Numbered from the stretch's first letter, positions 27,398-37,646 are shown. The stretch: DNA of 64,000 nucleotides from Bradyrhizobium sp. CB1015 (GCF_025200925.1 NZ_CP104174.1:2914001-2978000), one strand, 5' to 3'. Program-made: numbers and translations. Notes: a model not told the origin generated them from the sequence alone.

Positions 27398-28881
27398 CCG
27401 GATGCGCGCTGCAATTCGGCAGCGCCCGCGGTGTCGAACTTGCCGGGTCCCGTCGTCGCGGTCTTTCGTGTCAACGGCACCTCCAGACGGCACAACAGGC
27501 CCTCGGCGCGCCAATCGAACCGCGCCTGTCCGCCAAGCTGGGACTCGATGCTCGCAAGCAGGCTTCGCGTGCCGAAGCCGCGCGATTTCGGGGTCTTGAC
27601 CAGGGGACCGCCGGATTCCTCCCAGCTCAGCGTGAGCAGCTCGGCGTCGACCTGCCAGTCGATCGCGAGCCGCCCCGATCGGGTCGAGAGCGCGCCGTAC
27701 TTTGCCGAGTTGGTGAAGAGCTCGTGCAGCGCGAGCGCCAGCGTCTGGGCCGTCGCCGGCAGCAACTGAACTTCGGGCCCTGCCAATTTGATCTGGTCGC
27801 CGAGCGAATACGGCGCAAGCTCCTCGTCGATCAACCTGGAGAGTTCGGCTCCCTGCCAGCTCGACAGCGACAGGATGGTGTGCACGCGCGCCAGCGCATT
27901 GATGCGCCCCTCGACGGCGTTGACATAGGCCTTGACCTCGTCGGCCCGGGTGAGGCGCACGATCGACTGCGCCAGCGCCAGCGCGTTCTTCGCGCGATGA
28001 TCGACTTCCCGCGCCAGCAGGTTCTGCCGCTCCTCGGCCCGCTTGCGCTCGGTGATGTCGACGGTAACGCCACTGACGCGCACCACGCGCCCGCTCTCGT
28101 CCGTGGTCGCGGCCGCCGTGCCGACGCACCAGCGCACCTCGCCGTCGGGCCGCACGATGCGGAACTCCGTCTCATAGGCGCGCGTGCCCTTGTTGAATTC
28201 GGCGATCGCCTTGCGCAACTGATCGACGTCGTCGGGGTGCAACAGGGCCTGAACGTTGGCCGGAGTGACCTCGAAATCCTCGGGGCTGACGCCGAAGATG
28301 CGGTATTGCCCCTCGTCCCACATCCAATCGCCGCTGATCCAGTCCCAGTCCCAGGACCCCATCTTGCCGGCCGCGATCGCCATGCTGCGCCGCTGCTCGC
28401 TCTCGCGCAGCTTCGCGGTGGAACGCTCCAGTTCCGCGGTGCGTGCGCGGACGCGGTCCTCGAGCTCGTGGTTCAGCCGCTCGAGCTCGCGCGTCTTGCG
28501 GTAGAGCTCGGCAAACACCTTGATCTTGGCGCGAAGCACCTCCGGCACGACCGGCACCGGCACGTAGTCGACCGCGCCCATCTCATAGCCGCGCAGCCGG
28601 TCGATGTCGCTGACCTGGATGGCCGAGATGAAGATCATCGCGGTCTTCTGGAATCGGGGGTGCTCGCGGATCATCGCGGCGAGCTCGAAGCCGTCGAGCT
28701 CGGGCATGCAGACGTCGACCAGGATCACCGCGATCTCGGTCTTGAGCAGCACCTCCAGCGCCTCGCGGCCCGAGGAGGCGATCACGAGGTTTTCGCCGAG
28801 ATCCTTCAGAATCACCTCATAGGCGAGCAGCTTGGCGGGCTGGTCGTCGACGAGGAGGATATTGACCTGGTCGTGGTCCAT
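27394..28881 (-). CDS. REC-PAS-HWE histidine kinase
   Basis: 495 residues. REC receiver at 1-120 (VNILLVDDQPAKLLAYEVIL; phospho-Asp in VILVDVCMPELDG), a coiled coil at about 130-170 (LERLNHELEDRVRARTAELE), a PAS domain at about 175-290 (SWDWDWISGDWMWDEGQYRI), then an HWE kinase core with phospho-acceptor His in REVDHRAKNALALAQSIVRL, the N-box His in LALALHELFTNSAKYGALS and the WEESGGP motif. No membrane segment. HWE kinases typically phosphorylate PhyR-type or single-domain regulators. It follows the giant hybrid kinase by 13 bp and is probably in the same mRNA. Confidence 0.92.
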   Translation of the reverse strand: MDHDQVNILLVDDQPAKLLAYEVILKDLGENLVIASSGREALEVLLKTEIAVILVDVCMPELDGFELAAMIREHPRFQKTAMIFISAIQVSDIDRLRGYEMGAVDYVPVPVVPEVLRAKIKVFAELYRKTRELERLNHELEDRVRARTAELERSTAKLRESEQRRSMAIAAGKMGSWDWDWISGDWMWDEGQYRIFGVSPEDFEVTPANVQALLHPDDVDQLRKAIAEFNKGTRAYETEFRIVRPDGEVRWCVGTAAATTDESGRVVRVSGVTVDITERKRAEERQNLLAREVDHRAKNALALAQSIVRLTRADEVKAYVNAVEGRINALARVHTILSLSSWQGAELSRLIDEELAPYSLGDQIKLAGPEVQLLPATAQTLALALHELFTNSAKYGALSTRSGRLAIDWQVDAELLTLSWEESGGPLVKTPKSRGFGTRSLLASIESQLGGQARFDWRAEGLLCRLEVPLTRKTATTGPGKFDTAGAAELQRASG

Positions 28882-28894
28882 TCGCGGATCCCAC

Positions 28895-31800
28895 TCAGCG
28901 GTGCAGCCACATGCGGATCGCAAGCAGCAATTGGTCGGTGTTGACGGGCTTGGCGAGGTAATCGGACGCGCCGGCTTCGAGGCACTTCTCCCGGTCGCCC
29001 TTCATCGCCTTGGCGGTCAACGCGATGATCGGAAGACGGGCGAAGTCCGGGTTCTCGCGGATCACGCCGATGGTCTGATAGCCATCCATCTGCGGCATCA
29101 TGATGTCCATCAGCACGATCGCGATCTCCGGATTGGATTCGACCAGTGCCACCGCCTCGCTGCCGGTCGTCGCCGTCAGCACTTTCATGCCGCGTCGTTC
29201 CAGCACGCTCGACAGCGCGAAGATGTTGCGGGCGTCGTCGTCGACGAGCAGGGCAGTCTTGCCGATCAGGTCCTCGTCGGAACTGTTCAGCTTCTCCAGC
29301 ATGCGCTGCTTCTCTGCCGGCAGCTCCGTGATCACGCGGTGCAGGAACAACGCGGTCTCGTCGAGCAGGCGCTCGGGCGATTCCACGCCCTTGACCACGA
29401 TGCTGCGCGCCATGGTGTGAAGCTCGGCATCCTCCTCGGCGGAAAGCTCGCGGCCGGTGAATACCACGACGGGGATGTTCGACAGCGCCTCGTCGTTGCG
29501 GATCTGATCGAGCACCTCGAAGCCGGTCATGTCGGGCAGCCTGAGGTCGAGCACCACGCAATCGCAGGGCTGCTCGCGTAGCGTCGTGAGCGCGCCGGCC
29601 CCGGTATCCGTGGCCAGGATCTCGATATCGTCGTGGTGCAGCAGCTCGCGGATCGAGAGCTGCTCGGCCTCGTTGTCCTCGACGATCAAGAGCCGCTTGC
29701 GCCGCGGCCGCGCATATTCCTTGATCTGCGTCAGCGCGGCCGAGACGCCCTCGGTCGTCGTCGGCTTGCTGACGAAGGAGAAGGCGCCGCGCGCCAGCGC
29801 ATGCTGGCGGTCCTCGTCGAGCGTGATGATCTGGACCGGGATATGGCGGGTGAGCGGATTGTGCTTGAGCTGGCTCAGCACGGTCCAGCCGAGCATGTCC
29901 GGCAGGAACACGTCGAGGGAGACCGCCGTCGGCTGGTATTGCTTGGCGAGCTCGAGGGCCTCGGCGCCGCGCGCGGCGACCAGGACCTTGAAGCCCTTGT
30001 CGCGGGCCAGATCGACCAGCACGCGGGCGTAATGCGGGTCGTCCTCGACGATCAGGAGGATGGTGTCGCCGGGCTCGAGGTTGAGGCGGTCGTCGGGCAG
30101 TTGCTCGATGACGCGCTGCTGGTCAGGCGCGGCCGGCTGCAGCGCAGGCGTCTGGCTGTATTGCTGTGACGCCGGCGCCCGCGGCGCGAGAGTCGGGCCT
30201 GAATATTTCAAGGGCAGATAGAGCGTGAAGGTCGAGCCCTTGCCAGGCGCGCTGCGCAGGTGGATCTCGCCGCCGAGCAGGCTGGCAAGCTCGCGGCTGA
30301 TCGCAAGGCCGAGGCCGGTGCCGCCATATTTGCGGCTGGTGCCGGCGTCGGCCTGCTGGAACGCCTCGAAGATCAGCTTCTGCTTCTCCAGGGGAATGCC
30401 GATGCCGGTGTCGGACACTTCGAATGCGATCACGGCCGGCGCGGAGTTCAGCACCGGATGATCCGTCCCCCAGCCGCCGACTGCGCCGGTGACCTTCAGG
30501 CGCACCTCGCCCTCGGCGGTGAACTTGAAGGCGTTGGAAAGCAGATTCTTCAGAACCTGTTGCAGCCGCTTGGAGTCGGTCACGATGCTGCGCGGCAGGT
30601 TCGGATCGACGTCGATCTTGAACGACAGGTTGCGGTTATCCGCCTCGTGCCGGAACGGCCGGCCGACGGTCTCGAGCAGGTTCGCGGTCAGGATTTCCTC
30701 GGCGTCGACCGTCACGGTGCCGGACTCGATCTTGGAGAGATCGAGAATGTCGCTGATGAGGTTGAGCAGGTCGGTGCCGGCGCCGTGAATGGTGCGTGCG
30801 AATTCGACCTGCTTGGCCGAGAGGTTGCCATCGGGGTTGTCGCTGAGCTGCTGCCCGAGGATCAGGATCGAGTTCAGCGGCGTGCGCAGCTCGTGGCTCA
30901 TATTGGCGAGGAATTCGGACTTGTACTTCGACGTCAGCGCGAGCTCGGTCGCCTTCTCCTCGAGCGCGCGGCGGGCCTGCTCGATCTCCTGGTTCTTGCG
31001 TTCCACCTCGACGTTGCGCTCGGCGAGCTGCTGCGCCTTCTGCTCGAGCTGGTCGTTGGTCTGCTGCAATTCGCGCTGCTGGGTCTGCAACTCGCCGGCG
31101 AGCTGCTGCGACTGCTTGAGCAGGCCTTCGGTCTGCATCGTGGCCTCGATCGAATTGAGCACGATGCCGATGGAATCGGTGAGCTGCTCCAGGAACGTCA
31201 TCTGCGACGTCGTGAAGGAGATGAGCGAGGCGAGCTCGATCACGGCCTTGACCTGTCCCTCGAACAGCACCGGCAGCACGACGAGGTTTTTCGGCGCAAC
31301 GCGGAACAGCGCCGAGTTGATCGGCACCACGTCCGACGGAATGTCGGAGACGACGCGCGGCCGCTTGTCGAAGGCGCATTGGCCGATCAGGCCTTCGCCG
31401 AATTGCAGCACCGGCTGATAGGGGTAGACGCCGTCGCTGGCGTAGGAGGCGAGCAGCAGGAGCTGCGGATCGTTCTCGTTCTCGACCTGGTAGATCACGC
31501 CGGTGTGGGCGTTCACCAGCGGCGACAATTCGGTGAGCAGCAGCCGGCCGACGGTGGTGAGGTCGCGCTGGCCCTGGAGCATGTTGGTGAACTTGGCAAG
31601 GTTGGTCTTGAGCCAGTCCTGCTCGGTGTTCAGCTCCGTCGTGAGACGGAGGTTGGTGATCATCGTGTTGATGTTGTCTTTCAGCTCCGCCACTTCGCCG
31701 CGGGCGTCGACCTGGATCGACCGTGTCAGGTCGCCCTTGGTCACCGCGGTTGCGACTTCCGCGATCGCGCGCACCTGCGAGGTCAGGTTGGCCGCGAGCA

Positions 31801-34800
31801 GGTTGACGTTGCCGGTGAGATCCTTCCAGGTGCCGGCAGCGCCGGGCACGTTGGCCTGACCGCCGAGCCGGCCTTCGACGCCGACCTCGCGCGCCACCGA
31901 GGTCACCTGATCGGCGAAGGTCGCGAGCGTCTCGGTCATGTTGTTGATGGTGTCGGCGAGCGCCGCGACCTCGCCCTTCGATTTCACCGTGAGGTTCTGC
32001 TTCAGATCGCCATTGGCGACCGCGGTCACCACCTTGACGATGCCGCGCACCTGCTCGGTCAGGTTCGCCGCCATGAAGTTGACGGTGTCGGTGAGATCCT
32101 TCCAGGTGCCGGCGACGCCGGGCACCTGGGCCTGGCCGCCGAGCTTGCCCTCGGTGCCGACCTCGCGCGCCACGCGCGTCACTTCGCCGGCGAAGGCGTT
32201 GAGCTGGTCCACCATGGTGTTGATGGTGTTCTTCAGCTCCAGGATTTCGCCCTTCACGTCCACGGTGATCTTGCGCGAGAGGTCACCGCGCGCGACGGCC
32301 GTGGTGACTTCGGCGATGTTGCGGACCTGGGTGGTCAGGTTCGCAGCCAAGAGGTTGACGTTGTCGGTGAGGTCCTTCCAGGTGCCGCCGACGCCGGGCA
32401 CGACGGCCTGACCGCCGAGCCGGCCCTCGGTGCCGACCTCGCGCGCCACGCGCGTGACTTCGGCGGCGAAGGAGCGGAGCTGCTCGACCATGGTGTTCAG
32501 CGTGTCCTTCAGGAGAAGGATCTCGCCGCGTACGTCCACCGTGATCTTCTTCGACAGGTCGCCGCCGGCGATCGCGGTTGCGACCTCGGCGATGTTGCGG
32601 ACCTGCGCCGTCAGGTTGGAGGCCATGAAGTTGACGTTGTCGGTGAGGTCCTTCCAGGTGCCGGCGACGCCGGGCACCTCGGCCTGGCCGCCGAGCTTGC
32701 CTTCGGTGCCGACCTCGCGCGCCACGCGCGTGACTTCGCCGGCAAAGCCGTTGAGCTGGTCCACCATGGTGTTGATGGTGTTCTTCAGCTCCAGGATTTC
32801 GCCCTTCACGTCCACGGTGATCTTGCGCGAGAGGTCACCGCGCGCGACCGCCGTGGTGACTTCGGCGATGTTGCGGACCTGGGCGGTCAGGTTGCCCGCC
32901 ATCGAGTTGACGCTGTCGGTGAGATCCTTCCACGTGCCGGCGACGCCGGGCACGTTGGCCTGGCCGCCGAGGCGGCCTTCGGTGCCGACCTCGCGCGCCA
33001 CGCGCGTCACCTCGCCCGCGAAGCGGTTGAGCTGGTCGACCATCGTGTTCAGCGTGTCCTTGAGCTGAAGGATCTCGCCGCGCACGTCCACGGTGATCTT
33101 GCGCGACAGGTCGCCGCCGGCGATCGCGGTCGCGACCTCGGCGATGTTGCGGACCTGGGCGGTGAGGTTGCCCGCCATCGAGTTCACCGAGTCGGTCAGG
33201 TCTTTCCACGTGCCGGCAACGCCGGGCACGTCGGCCTGGCCGCCGAGCTTGCCGTCGGTGCCGACCTCGCGGGCGACGCGCGTGACTTCGCCGGCGAAGG
33301 CGTTGAGCTGGTCGACCATGGTGTTGAGCGTCTCCTTCAGCTGAAGGATTTCGCCCGAGACGTTCACCGTGATCTTCTTGGACAAGTCGCCCTTCGCCAC
33401 CGCGGTTGCGACCTCGGCGATGTTGCGAACCTGGCCGGTGAGGTTCGAGGCCATCGAGTTGACGCTGTCGGTGAGATCCTTCCACGTGCCGCCGACGCCG
33501 CGCACCACTGCCTGACCGCCGAGCTTGCCTTCGGTGCCGACCTCGCGCGCCACGCGCGTGACTTCGCCGGCGAAGGCGTTGAGCTGGTCCACCATCGTGT
33601 TGATGGTATCTTTCAGCTCCAGGATCTCGCCGCGCACGTCCACGGTGATCTTCTTCGAGAGGTCGCCGCCGGCGACTGCGGTGGTCACCTCGGCGATGTT
33701 GCGGACCTGCGCGGTCAGGTTCGAGGCCATCGAGTTGACGCTCTCGGTCAGGTCCTTCCACGTGCCGGCGACGCCGAGCACGTTGGCTTGGCCGCCGAGC
33801 CGGCCCTCGGTGCCGACCTCGCGGGCGACGCGCGTGACTTCGCCGGCGAAGGCGTTGAGCTGGTCGACCATGGTGTTGAGCGTCTCCTTCAGCTGAAGGA
33901 TCTCGCCCGAGACGTTCACCGTGATCTTCTTCGACAAATCGCCGCTCGCGATGGCAGTCGCGACGTCGGCGATGTTGCGGACCTGCGCGGTCAGGTTCGA
34001 GGCCATGAAGTTGACGTTGTCGGTGAGGTCCTTCCAGGTGCCGGCCACGCCGGGCACCTGGGCCTGACCGCCGAGCTTGCCCTCGGTGCCGACCTCGCGC
34101 GCCACGCGCGTCACTTCCGAGGCGAACGAGTTTAGCTGGTCCACCATGGTGTTGATGGTGTCCTTCAGCTCCAGGATTTCGCCGCGCACGTCCACCGTGA
34201 TCTTGCGCGAGAGGTCGCCGCGCGCCACGGCGGTGGTGACGTTGGCGATGTTGCGCACCTGTGCGGTGAGGTTGCCGCACATCGCGTTGACCGAGTCCGT
34301 CAAGTCCTTCCAGGTGCCGGCGACGCCCGGCACGATGGCCTGGCCGCCGAGCTTGCCGTCGGTGCCGACCTCGCGTGCCACGCGCGTCACTTCGGAGGCG
34401 AACGAGCGCAGCTGGTCCACCATCGTATTGATGGCTTCCTTGAGCTGGAGGATCTCGCCGCGGACGTCGACCGTGATCTTCTTGGAGAGATCACCGTTGG
34501 CGACCGCGATCGTCACCTCGGCGATGTTGCGAACCTGGTTGGTCAGGTTGTTCGCCATCGAGTTGACGCTCTCGGTGAGGTCCTTCCAGACGCCGGTCAC
34601 CTCGGGCACCTGGGCCTGACCGCCGAGCTTGCCCTCGGTGCCGACCTCGCGCGCCACGCGCGTCACCTCGGAGGTGAAAACGCTGAGCTGCTTGATCATG
34701 GTGTTGACGATGGTCGCCGACTGCAAGAACTCGCCGCCGAGCGGACGGCCGTCGACGTCGAGCTTGACGGTCTGCAGCAGGTCGCCTTGTGCCACGGCGG

Positions 34801-35188
34801 CGACGGCGCGCGTCACCTCGCGCGTCGGCCACAACAGGTCGTCGATCAGCGTGTTGACCGAACCTTCCATGTCGGCCCAGGAGCCCGAGGCGAGGCCGAA
34901 CTTCACGCGCTGGCGGGTCTTGCCTTCGCGCCCCACCACCTGGCCGACCAGCTCGAGCTGCTGCGCCATGCGCTGGTTGGCTGCGATGATTTCGTTAAGA
35001 GTGTCGGCAATTTTGCCGTCAATGCCGAGATAGTCGCCGCTCATGCGTACCGAGAAGTCACCGCTGCGCATCGCCTGCAAGGCGAGCAGCAGTTCCGCGC
35101 GGGAATCCGGCTCGGACGTACCGTTGATCTTTGGCTTTGGGACGCGACGACCGGAGCGTGATGCAGTTCCGGGATCGAGGTCGCTCAT
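28895..35188 (-). CDS. Giant soluble poly-HAMP hybrid histidine kinase with three receivers
   Basis: 2097 residues. Residues about 30-170 are one or two divergent HAMP-like units ([20 protein letters not shown]). About 170-1185 contain eleven tandem 92-residue HAMP units, each starting [16 protein letters not shown] and ending with ILxLKxTxNTMVDQL. A GAF domain covers about 1188-1353, a Gln/Glu-rich coiled coil 1353-1420, HisKA with His1432 ([13 protein letters not shown]), HATPase to about 1660, then receivers at about 1705-1825, 1830-1945 and 1975-2090. No signal peptide or membrane helix. The architecture recalls fungal group III (Nik1/Os-1) kinases, osmotic and stress sensors. The start at 35188 ([10 protein letters not shown]) has GGGGGA upstream. 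Confidence 0.93.
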   Translation of the reverse strand: MSDLDPGTASRSGRRVPKPKINGTSEPDSRAELLLALQAMRSGDFSVRMSGDYLGIDGKIADTLNEIIAANQRMAQQLELVGQVVGREGKTRQRVKFGLASGSWADMEGSVNTLIDDLLWPTREVTRAVAAVAQGDLLQTVKLDVDGRPLGGEFLQSATIVNTMIKQLSVFTSEVTRVAREVGTEGKLGGQAQVPEVTGVWKDLTESVNSMANNLTNQVRNIAEVTIAVANGDLSKKITVDVRGEILQLKEAINTMVDQLRSFASEVTRVAREVGTDGKLGGQAIVPGVAGTWKDLTDSVNAMCGNLTAQVRNIANVTTAVARGDLSRKITVDVRGEILELKDTINTMVDQLNSFASEVTRVAREVGTEGKLGGQAQVPGVAGTWKDLTDNVNFMASNLTAQVRNIADVATAIASGDLSKKITVNVSGEILQLKETLNTMVDQLNAFAGEVTRVAREVGTEGRLGGQANVLGVAGTWKDLTESVNSMASNLTAQVRNIAEVTTAVAGGDLSKKITVDVRGEILELKDTINTMVDQLNAFAGEVTRVAREVGTEGKLGGQAVVRGVGGTWKDLTDSVNSMASNLTGQVRNIAEVATAVAKGDLSKKITVNVSGEILQLKETLNTMVDQLNAFAGEVTRVAREVGTDGKLGGQADVPGVAGTWKDLTDSVNSMAGNLTAQVRNIAEVATAIAGGDLSRKITVDVRGEILQLKDTLNTMVDQLNRFAGEVTRVAREVGTEGRLGGQANVPGVAGTWKDLTDSVNSMAGNLTAQVRNIAEVTTAVARGDLSRKITVDVKGEILELKNTINTMVDQLNGFAGEVTRVAREVGTEGKLGGQAEVPGVAGTWKDLTDNVNFMASNLTAQVRNIAEVATAIAGGDLSKKITVDVRGEILLLKDTLNTMVEQLRSFAAEVTRVAREVGTEGRLGGQAVVPGVGGTWKDLTDNVNLLAANLTTQVRNIAEVTTAVARGDLSRKITVDVKGEILELKNTINTMVDQLNAFAGEVTRVAREVGTEGKLGGQAQVPGVAGTWKDLTDTVNFMAANLTEQVRGIVKVVTAVANGDLKQNLTVKSKGEVAALADTINNMTETLATFADQVTSVAREVGVEGRLGGQANVPGAAGTWKDLTGNVNLLAANLTSQVRAIAEVATAVTKGDLTRSIQVDARGEVAELKDNINTMITNLRLTTELNTEQDWLKTNLAKFTNMLQGQRDLTTVGRLLLTELSPLVNAHTGVIYQVENENDPQLLLLASYASDGVYPYQPVLQFGEGLIGQCAFDKRPRVVSDIPSDVVPINSALFRVAPKNLVVLPVLFEGQVKAVIELASLISFTTSQMTFLEQLTDSIGIVLNSIEATMQTEGLLKQSQQLAGELQTQQRELQQTNDQLEQKAQQLAERNVEVERKNQEIEQARRALEEKATELALTSKYKSEFLANMSHELRTPLNSILILGQQLSDNPDGNLSAKQVEFARTIHGAGTDLLNLISDILDLSKIESGTVTVDAEEILTANLLETVGRPFRHEADNRNLSFKIDVDPNLPRSIVTDSKRLQQVLKNLLSNAFKFTAEGEVRLKVTGAVGGWGTDHPVLNSAPAVIAFEVSDTGIGIPLEKQKLIFEAFQQADAGTSRKYGGTGLGLAISRELASLLGGEIHLRSAPGKGSTFTLYLPLKYSGPTLAPRAPASQQYSQTPALQPAAPDQQRVIEQLPDDRLNLEPGDTILLIVEDDPHYARVLVDLARDKGFKVLVAARGAEALELAKQYQPTAVSLDVFLPDMLGWTVLSQLKHNPLTRHIPVQIITLDEDRQHALARGAFSFVSKPTTTEGVSAALTQIKEYARPRRKRLLIVEDNEAEQLSIRELLHHDDIEILATDTGAGALTTLREQPCDCVVLDLRLPDMTGFEVLDQIRNDEALSNIPVVVFTGRELSAEEDAELHTMARSIVVKGVESPERLLDETALFLHRVITELPAEKQRMLEKLNSSDEDLIGKTALLVDDDARNIFALSSVLERRGMKVLTATTGSEAVALVESNPEIAIVLMDIMMPQMDGYQTIGVIRENPDFARLPIIALTAKAMKGDREKCLEAGASDYLAKPVNTDQLLLAIRMWLHR
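31640..34690. repeat. Eleven in-frame 276-bp tandem repeats encoding HAMP units
   Basis: The block GGTGCCGACCTCGCG recurs with a 276-bp period (for example 34085 and 34361) through the kinase gene. Units differ by scattered, mostly synonymous changes, pointing to past duplication plus purifying selection. Such arrays can recombine and change unit number. Confidence 0.9.
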
Positions 35189-35324
35189 ACTGATTCCCCC
35201 GCAGGCGTCGGCCGAATCCGCGGCAAGACGCATTGGTCGAAATAGAGCGTCAGCCAAATTCGAAATCAAGCGCCAAGGTACGGCGCCGGGAAATGGAACC
35301 CGCTTTGCTCAGCCCGACCAAGCT

Positions 35325-35349
35325 AACGACGATCCTCCGATTTGGTTCC
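35325..35349 (-). promoter_or_regulatory. EcfG-type promoter, full consensus, before the giant kinase
   Basis: Minus strand GGAAC (35349-35345), 16 bp, CGTT (35328-35325). It is 136 bp before the kinase start, so the mRNA would have a long leader. Confidence 0.65.
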
Positions 35350-35413
35350 ACGCCACCCGGAAAGAAAAGCCTTTGGAGTCCGGTCACTCGTCCGTCGTCG
35401 GCGTCCATCCTTC

Positions 35414-35439
35414 GGAACGGAGCGCCGAGCCTGACGGTT
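35414..35439 (+). promoter_or_regulatory. EcfG-type promoter
   Basis: GGAAC (35414-35418), 17 bp, GGTT (35436-35439), 26 bp before the small exported protein gene at 35466. Divergent from the kinase promoter 64 bp away. Confidence 0.65.
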
Positions 35440-35465
35440 AGCCAGCGCAGACAGGGAGAACGGAT

Positions 35466-35756
35466 ATGAAAGCAGCACTTGCCGCCATCGCTATTGTCGT
35501 GCTTGCCGCGGGAGCGGCTCTGGCGCAGGGCGGTGCGCCAAGCGGGCGCGGGTCCGTGACGGGCGACCCCGCCGCAAGCTCCGCCAACCCGCAGGCAGAC
35601 ACGACCACCGGAGCGGCCACGCGCTCGAATCCAAGCGGAAGCGGCACGTCGTCTTCCGGCGGCAAGGACGACAACGGCGATGCGGGTCGCGACAAGATGC
35701 CGGAGAGCGACCGCACCGTGCGGCCGCAAAGCCAGCAACATCCGAGCGACAAGTAG
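35466..35756 (+). CDS. Small exported disordered protein
   Basis: 96 residues. A signal peptide (MKAALAAIAIVVLAAGAALA, cleavage before QGG) is followed by a low-complexity Ser/Gly/Asp/Pro/Gln tail without Cys (GTSSSGGKDDNGDAGRDKMP). Likely periplasmic and unfolded. GGGAGAA precedes the ATG. EcfG promoter upstream. Confidence 0.75.
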   Translation: MKAALAAIAIVVLAAGAALAQGGAPSGRGSVTGDPAASSANPQADTTTGAATRSNPSGSGTSSSGGKDDNGDAGRDKMPESDRTVRPQSQQHPSDK

Positions 35757-35759
35757 AGG

Positions 35760-36278
35760 TTATTTGTCCGCCATGGTGCGCTCGGCGTCCTTGACCTGCG
35801 CCCGCAGCAGCGGCAGCTGTTCGCGCGCGAACGCTGCAAGCGCCGCATTGTCGGGCGCCGCCAGATAGCGCTCGAGCAGGCCGATGATCGATTCATATTC
35901 GGGAATCTGCGCGGCGTAGAAGCTCCTGACGTAGGCCGGGCCGTCCGACATTTCGGGCTCGACGAGGCTCGCGCTTGGAGAGGTGGGTGCGGCCTTGCCG
36001 ACGTGCAGTTCCGCGCCGATGGCCTCCTGGACCTCTTTCAGCCTCTTGTCGCGCTTGACCGCTTCCTCGACGCGCAGGGCGGCGAGATTCTTGACCTCCG
36101 CGTTGCCCTTGAGGTCGGTGTTCTCCAGAAGCCCCTGTTGAAACCGGCTGAAATTGTAGACGCCGCTGATCACCTCGATGGCGGAGGGCGGCCGTTCGCC
36201 GGGCTTTCGTTCGGCAACGCTGTCGGCAAGCACCGAGGTGCTGATCAATGCCAGCATGATTGCGGCGATAACTCGCAT
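35760..36278 (-). CDS. Exported DUF4142-like protein
   Basis: 172 residues. Signal peptide (MRVIAAIMLALISTSVLADS), then a helical domain: YNFSRFQQGLLENTDLKGNA, VEEAVKRDKRLKEVQEAIGA, AAQIPEYESIIGLLERYLAA and a C-terminal LLRAQVKDAERTMADK. The pattern and length suggest a divergent DUF4142 protein, paralogous to 39489-40040. Its stop lies 3 bp from the convergent gene's stop. No EcfG site was seen in front of it. Confidence 0.65.
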   Translation of the reverse strand: MRVIAAIMLALISTSVLADSVAERKPGERPPSAIEVISGVYNFSRFQQGLLENTDLKGNAEVKNLAALRVEEAVKRDKRLKEVQEAIGAELHVGKAAPTSPSASLVEPEMSDGPAYVRSFYAAQIPEYESIIGLLERYLAAPDNAALAAFAREQLPLLRAQVKDAERTMADK

Positions 36279-36373
36279 CGATCTTCAATGACCAACGGCG
36301 TTCGAAAGTTCCCCGACCATTACGATCCGGTAAGCGGGTTGCGACGCAAGAGTTCCGTCCCCACGTCCTTTGA

Positions 36374-36568
36374 ATGAAACAGTCTGACATCTTCAGAGAC
36401 AACGCCGACAATTGTCTTCAGCTTGCCGAGCGTGCCCACGGACAGCCCGCCCATAAGCGCTATTCGCGCATGGCCGACGCGTGGACCGCGCTCGCCAACG
36501 AGCAGGATTGGCTCGATGGCGAAATTTCGCCCGTTCCGGTCCATGCAGCTCCAAAGCGGAACGGGTGA
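36374..36568 (+). CDS. Small conserved helical protein
   Basis: 64 residues: MKQSDIFRDNADNCLQLAER, then YSRMADAWTALANEQDWLDG. Short proteins with this NAxxCxxLAE and AWxxLAxEQDWLDG pattern are frequent in Bradyrhizobium, often in several copies. Function unknown. No Shine-Dalgarno of note. Confidence 0.65.
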   Translation: MKQSDIFRDNADNCLQLAERAHGQPAHKRYSRMADAWTALANEQDWLDGEISPVPVHAAPKRNG

Positions 36569-36681
36569 ACTCGCTCTCGCGAATCTGCATGTGAGACCGC
36601 TCACGGAAGGCACGCAACTGATTTGGGATCGTCCGGAAACGCCGATCGCGGCGATTTCCAGTTGCAGAAGGAGGTTTGGCG

Positions 36682-36810
36682 ATGGCTCCACGTCTGGCTC
36701 TTCTTTCCCTCATTCTCGCCTTTGGTATCTCCGTTGCATTCGCGACGGTGACGACGGTGCGACAGGTGCATATCGAGAACGCATCTGCCGTTCACGCCGC
36801 GCGCAGCTGA
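36682..36810 (+). CDS. 42-residue single-helix membrane microprotein
   Basis: The frame has AGGAGG ten bases before the ATG, the strongest ribosome-binding site in this region. It encodes MAPRLALLSLILAFGISVAF with a polar tail (RQVHIENASAVHAARS), so a signal anchor or secreted short peptide. It stands between two same-strand small genes. Unknown function. Confidence 0.6.
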   Translation: MAPRLALLSLILAFGISVAFATVTTVRQVHIENASAVHAARS

Positions 36811-36822
36811 TTGCAGCAGCGG

Positions 36823-36847
36823 GGAACATTCGACGCCGCAATGCGTA
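36823..36847 (+). promoter_or_regulatory. EcfG-like promoter, -10 CGTA
   Basis: GGAAC (36823-36827), 16 bp, CGTA (36844-36847), 36 bp before the gene at 36884. One base off the -10 consensus. Confidence 0.45.
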
Positions 36848-36883
36848 AGCGCTCCGACACATCAGGAGAAGCGAGAGCGTATC

Positions 36884-37087
36884 ATGGCCCATTCCGACCA
36901 AGGCATCGTCAAGGACAAGCGTGGGGAGGAGCAGCCGCGCGACAAGGAACGTGCGCAATCCGTGCACAAGACCGATCCGAAAGGCTCGCCCTCGCGTGAA
37001 GCGACGCGCGATCCCAAGCTGAACGACCACAGCAAGACGCCAGGTTCCGGCGCCATGCCGGACGGCTCGAGCGACGCCACAGGCTAG
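36884..37087 (+). CDS. Small hydrophilic, disordered protein
   Basis: 67 residues, almost all polar (MAHSDQGIVKDKRGEEQPRD, KERAQSVHKTDPKGSPSREA); no hydrophobic core, so hydrophilin-like. AGGAGA lies some 16 bases upstream and GAGAG nearer. It is behind an EcfG-like site, consistent with a desiccation or osmotic role (inference). Confidence 0.6.
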   Translation: MAHSDQGIVKDKRGEEQPRDKERAQSVHKTDPKGSPSREATRDPKLNDHSKTPGSGAMPDGSSDATG

Positions 37088-37232
37088 CTCTCACGAGGAA
37101 CGAATTCGCGCGGGAAGAGTCGACGGATTGCTTCCGGTAGTCATGCCCCCGGTGCGCCGGAAGCAATCTCCAAGGACGGCCCTGGCACCCACCGTGCCGG
37201 GGTCGTTTGCGTGTGGAGGGAGCTTCCGGGCG

Positions 37233-37478
37233 TCAGCCGCCGCCGCTCTCCGGATCCCCCTGAGTATGTCCGTCAGGCCCGCGGCCGAACAGGCCGAAGT
37301 TGCTTGACTTCACGCCAGCAGCGGCATCGACGCCCAGAGCGGCCAGTCCGAACTTGAGGAGTTCGCGGACTGCTGCCGCGCGAGTCGGCATGCGGTGTTT
37401 GAACCGGAAATCGTCGATGGCGGCCAACTCTTCCGGCGAGAGCATGACCTGAAGGCGCTCGGCGCGAAGGTCGTTCAT
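37233..37478 (-). CDS. Ribbon-helix-helix-like small regulator
   Basis: 81 residues from the ATG (84 from a GTG at 37487). LQVMLSPEELAAIDDFRFKH followed by RMPTRAAAVRELLKFGLAAL has the beta-strand plus two-helix layout of CopG/Arc-type DNA-binding proteins. The tail is Gly-rich. It sits behind an EcfG promoter whose -10 is covered by a 19-bp inverted repeat, so autoregulation is likely. No toxin partner was identified nearby. Confidence 0.65.
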   Translation of the reverse strand: MNDLRAERLQVMLSPEELAAIDDFRFKHRMPTRAAAVRELLKFGLAALGVDAAAGVKSSNFGLFGRGPDGHTQGDPESGGG

Positions 37479-37500
37479 GGCGATCACGCAAATTGAGTAG

Positions 37501-37519
37501 GTTGAGTAGTTTACTCAAC
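37501..37519. promoter_or_regulatory. Probable operator of the RHH-like gene
   Basis: GTTGAGTA (37501-37508) and TACTCAAC (37512-37519) form a perfect inverted repeat around GTT; another TTGAGTAG lies directly before it (37493-37500). Short repeated boxes of this kind are the usual targets of ribbon-helix-helix dimers. It overlaps the EcfG -10. Confidence 0.6.
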
Positions 37520-37541
37520 GAACCAACTTGGTGAGAGTTCC
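37517..37541 (-). promoter_or_regulatory. EcfG-type promoter, full consensus
   Basis: Minus strand GGAAC (37541-37537), 16 bp, CGTT (37520-37517), 38 bp before the ATG at 37478. Confidence 0.7.
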
Positions 37542-37646
37542 GCGAAAGCCGACAGAGCCTCCAAATGAGTAGGAAGTCCAATAAAATCAATAATTTATTG
37601 AAACGGGTGCTGCGGTGGGGCATTGTTCCCGGAAGGGAGAGAGGCT

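Noticed and set aside
30260..34135. A 1291-codon open frame on the plus strand opposite the HAMP array
   Set aside because: It is the antisense of a highly repeated, GC-biased coding region; stops are excluded by codon bias and the predicted protein is low-complexity Asp/His/Arg without family resemblance.
31640..34690. CRISPR-like regular repeats
   Set aside because: Repeats are 276 bp, in frame and continuous, encoding HAMP domains; there are no unique spacers and no cas genes.
36823..36847. Counting the CGTA site as a full consensus EcfG promoter
   Set aside because: Kept only as a weak site because the third -10 base pair of GTT is not met.
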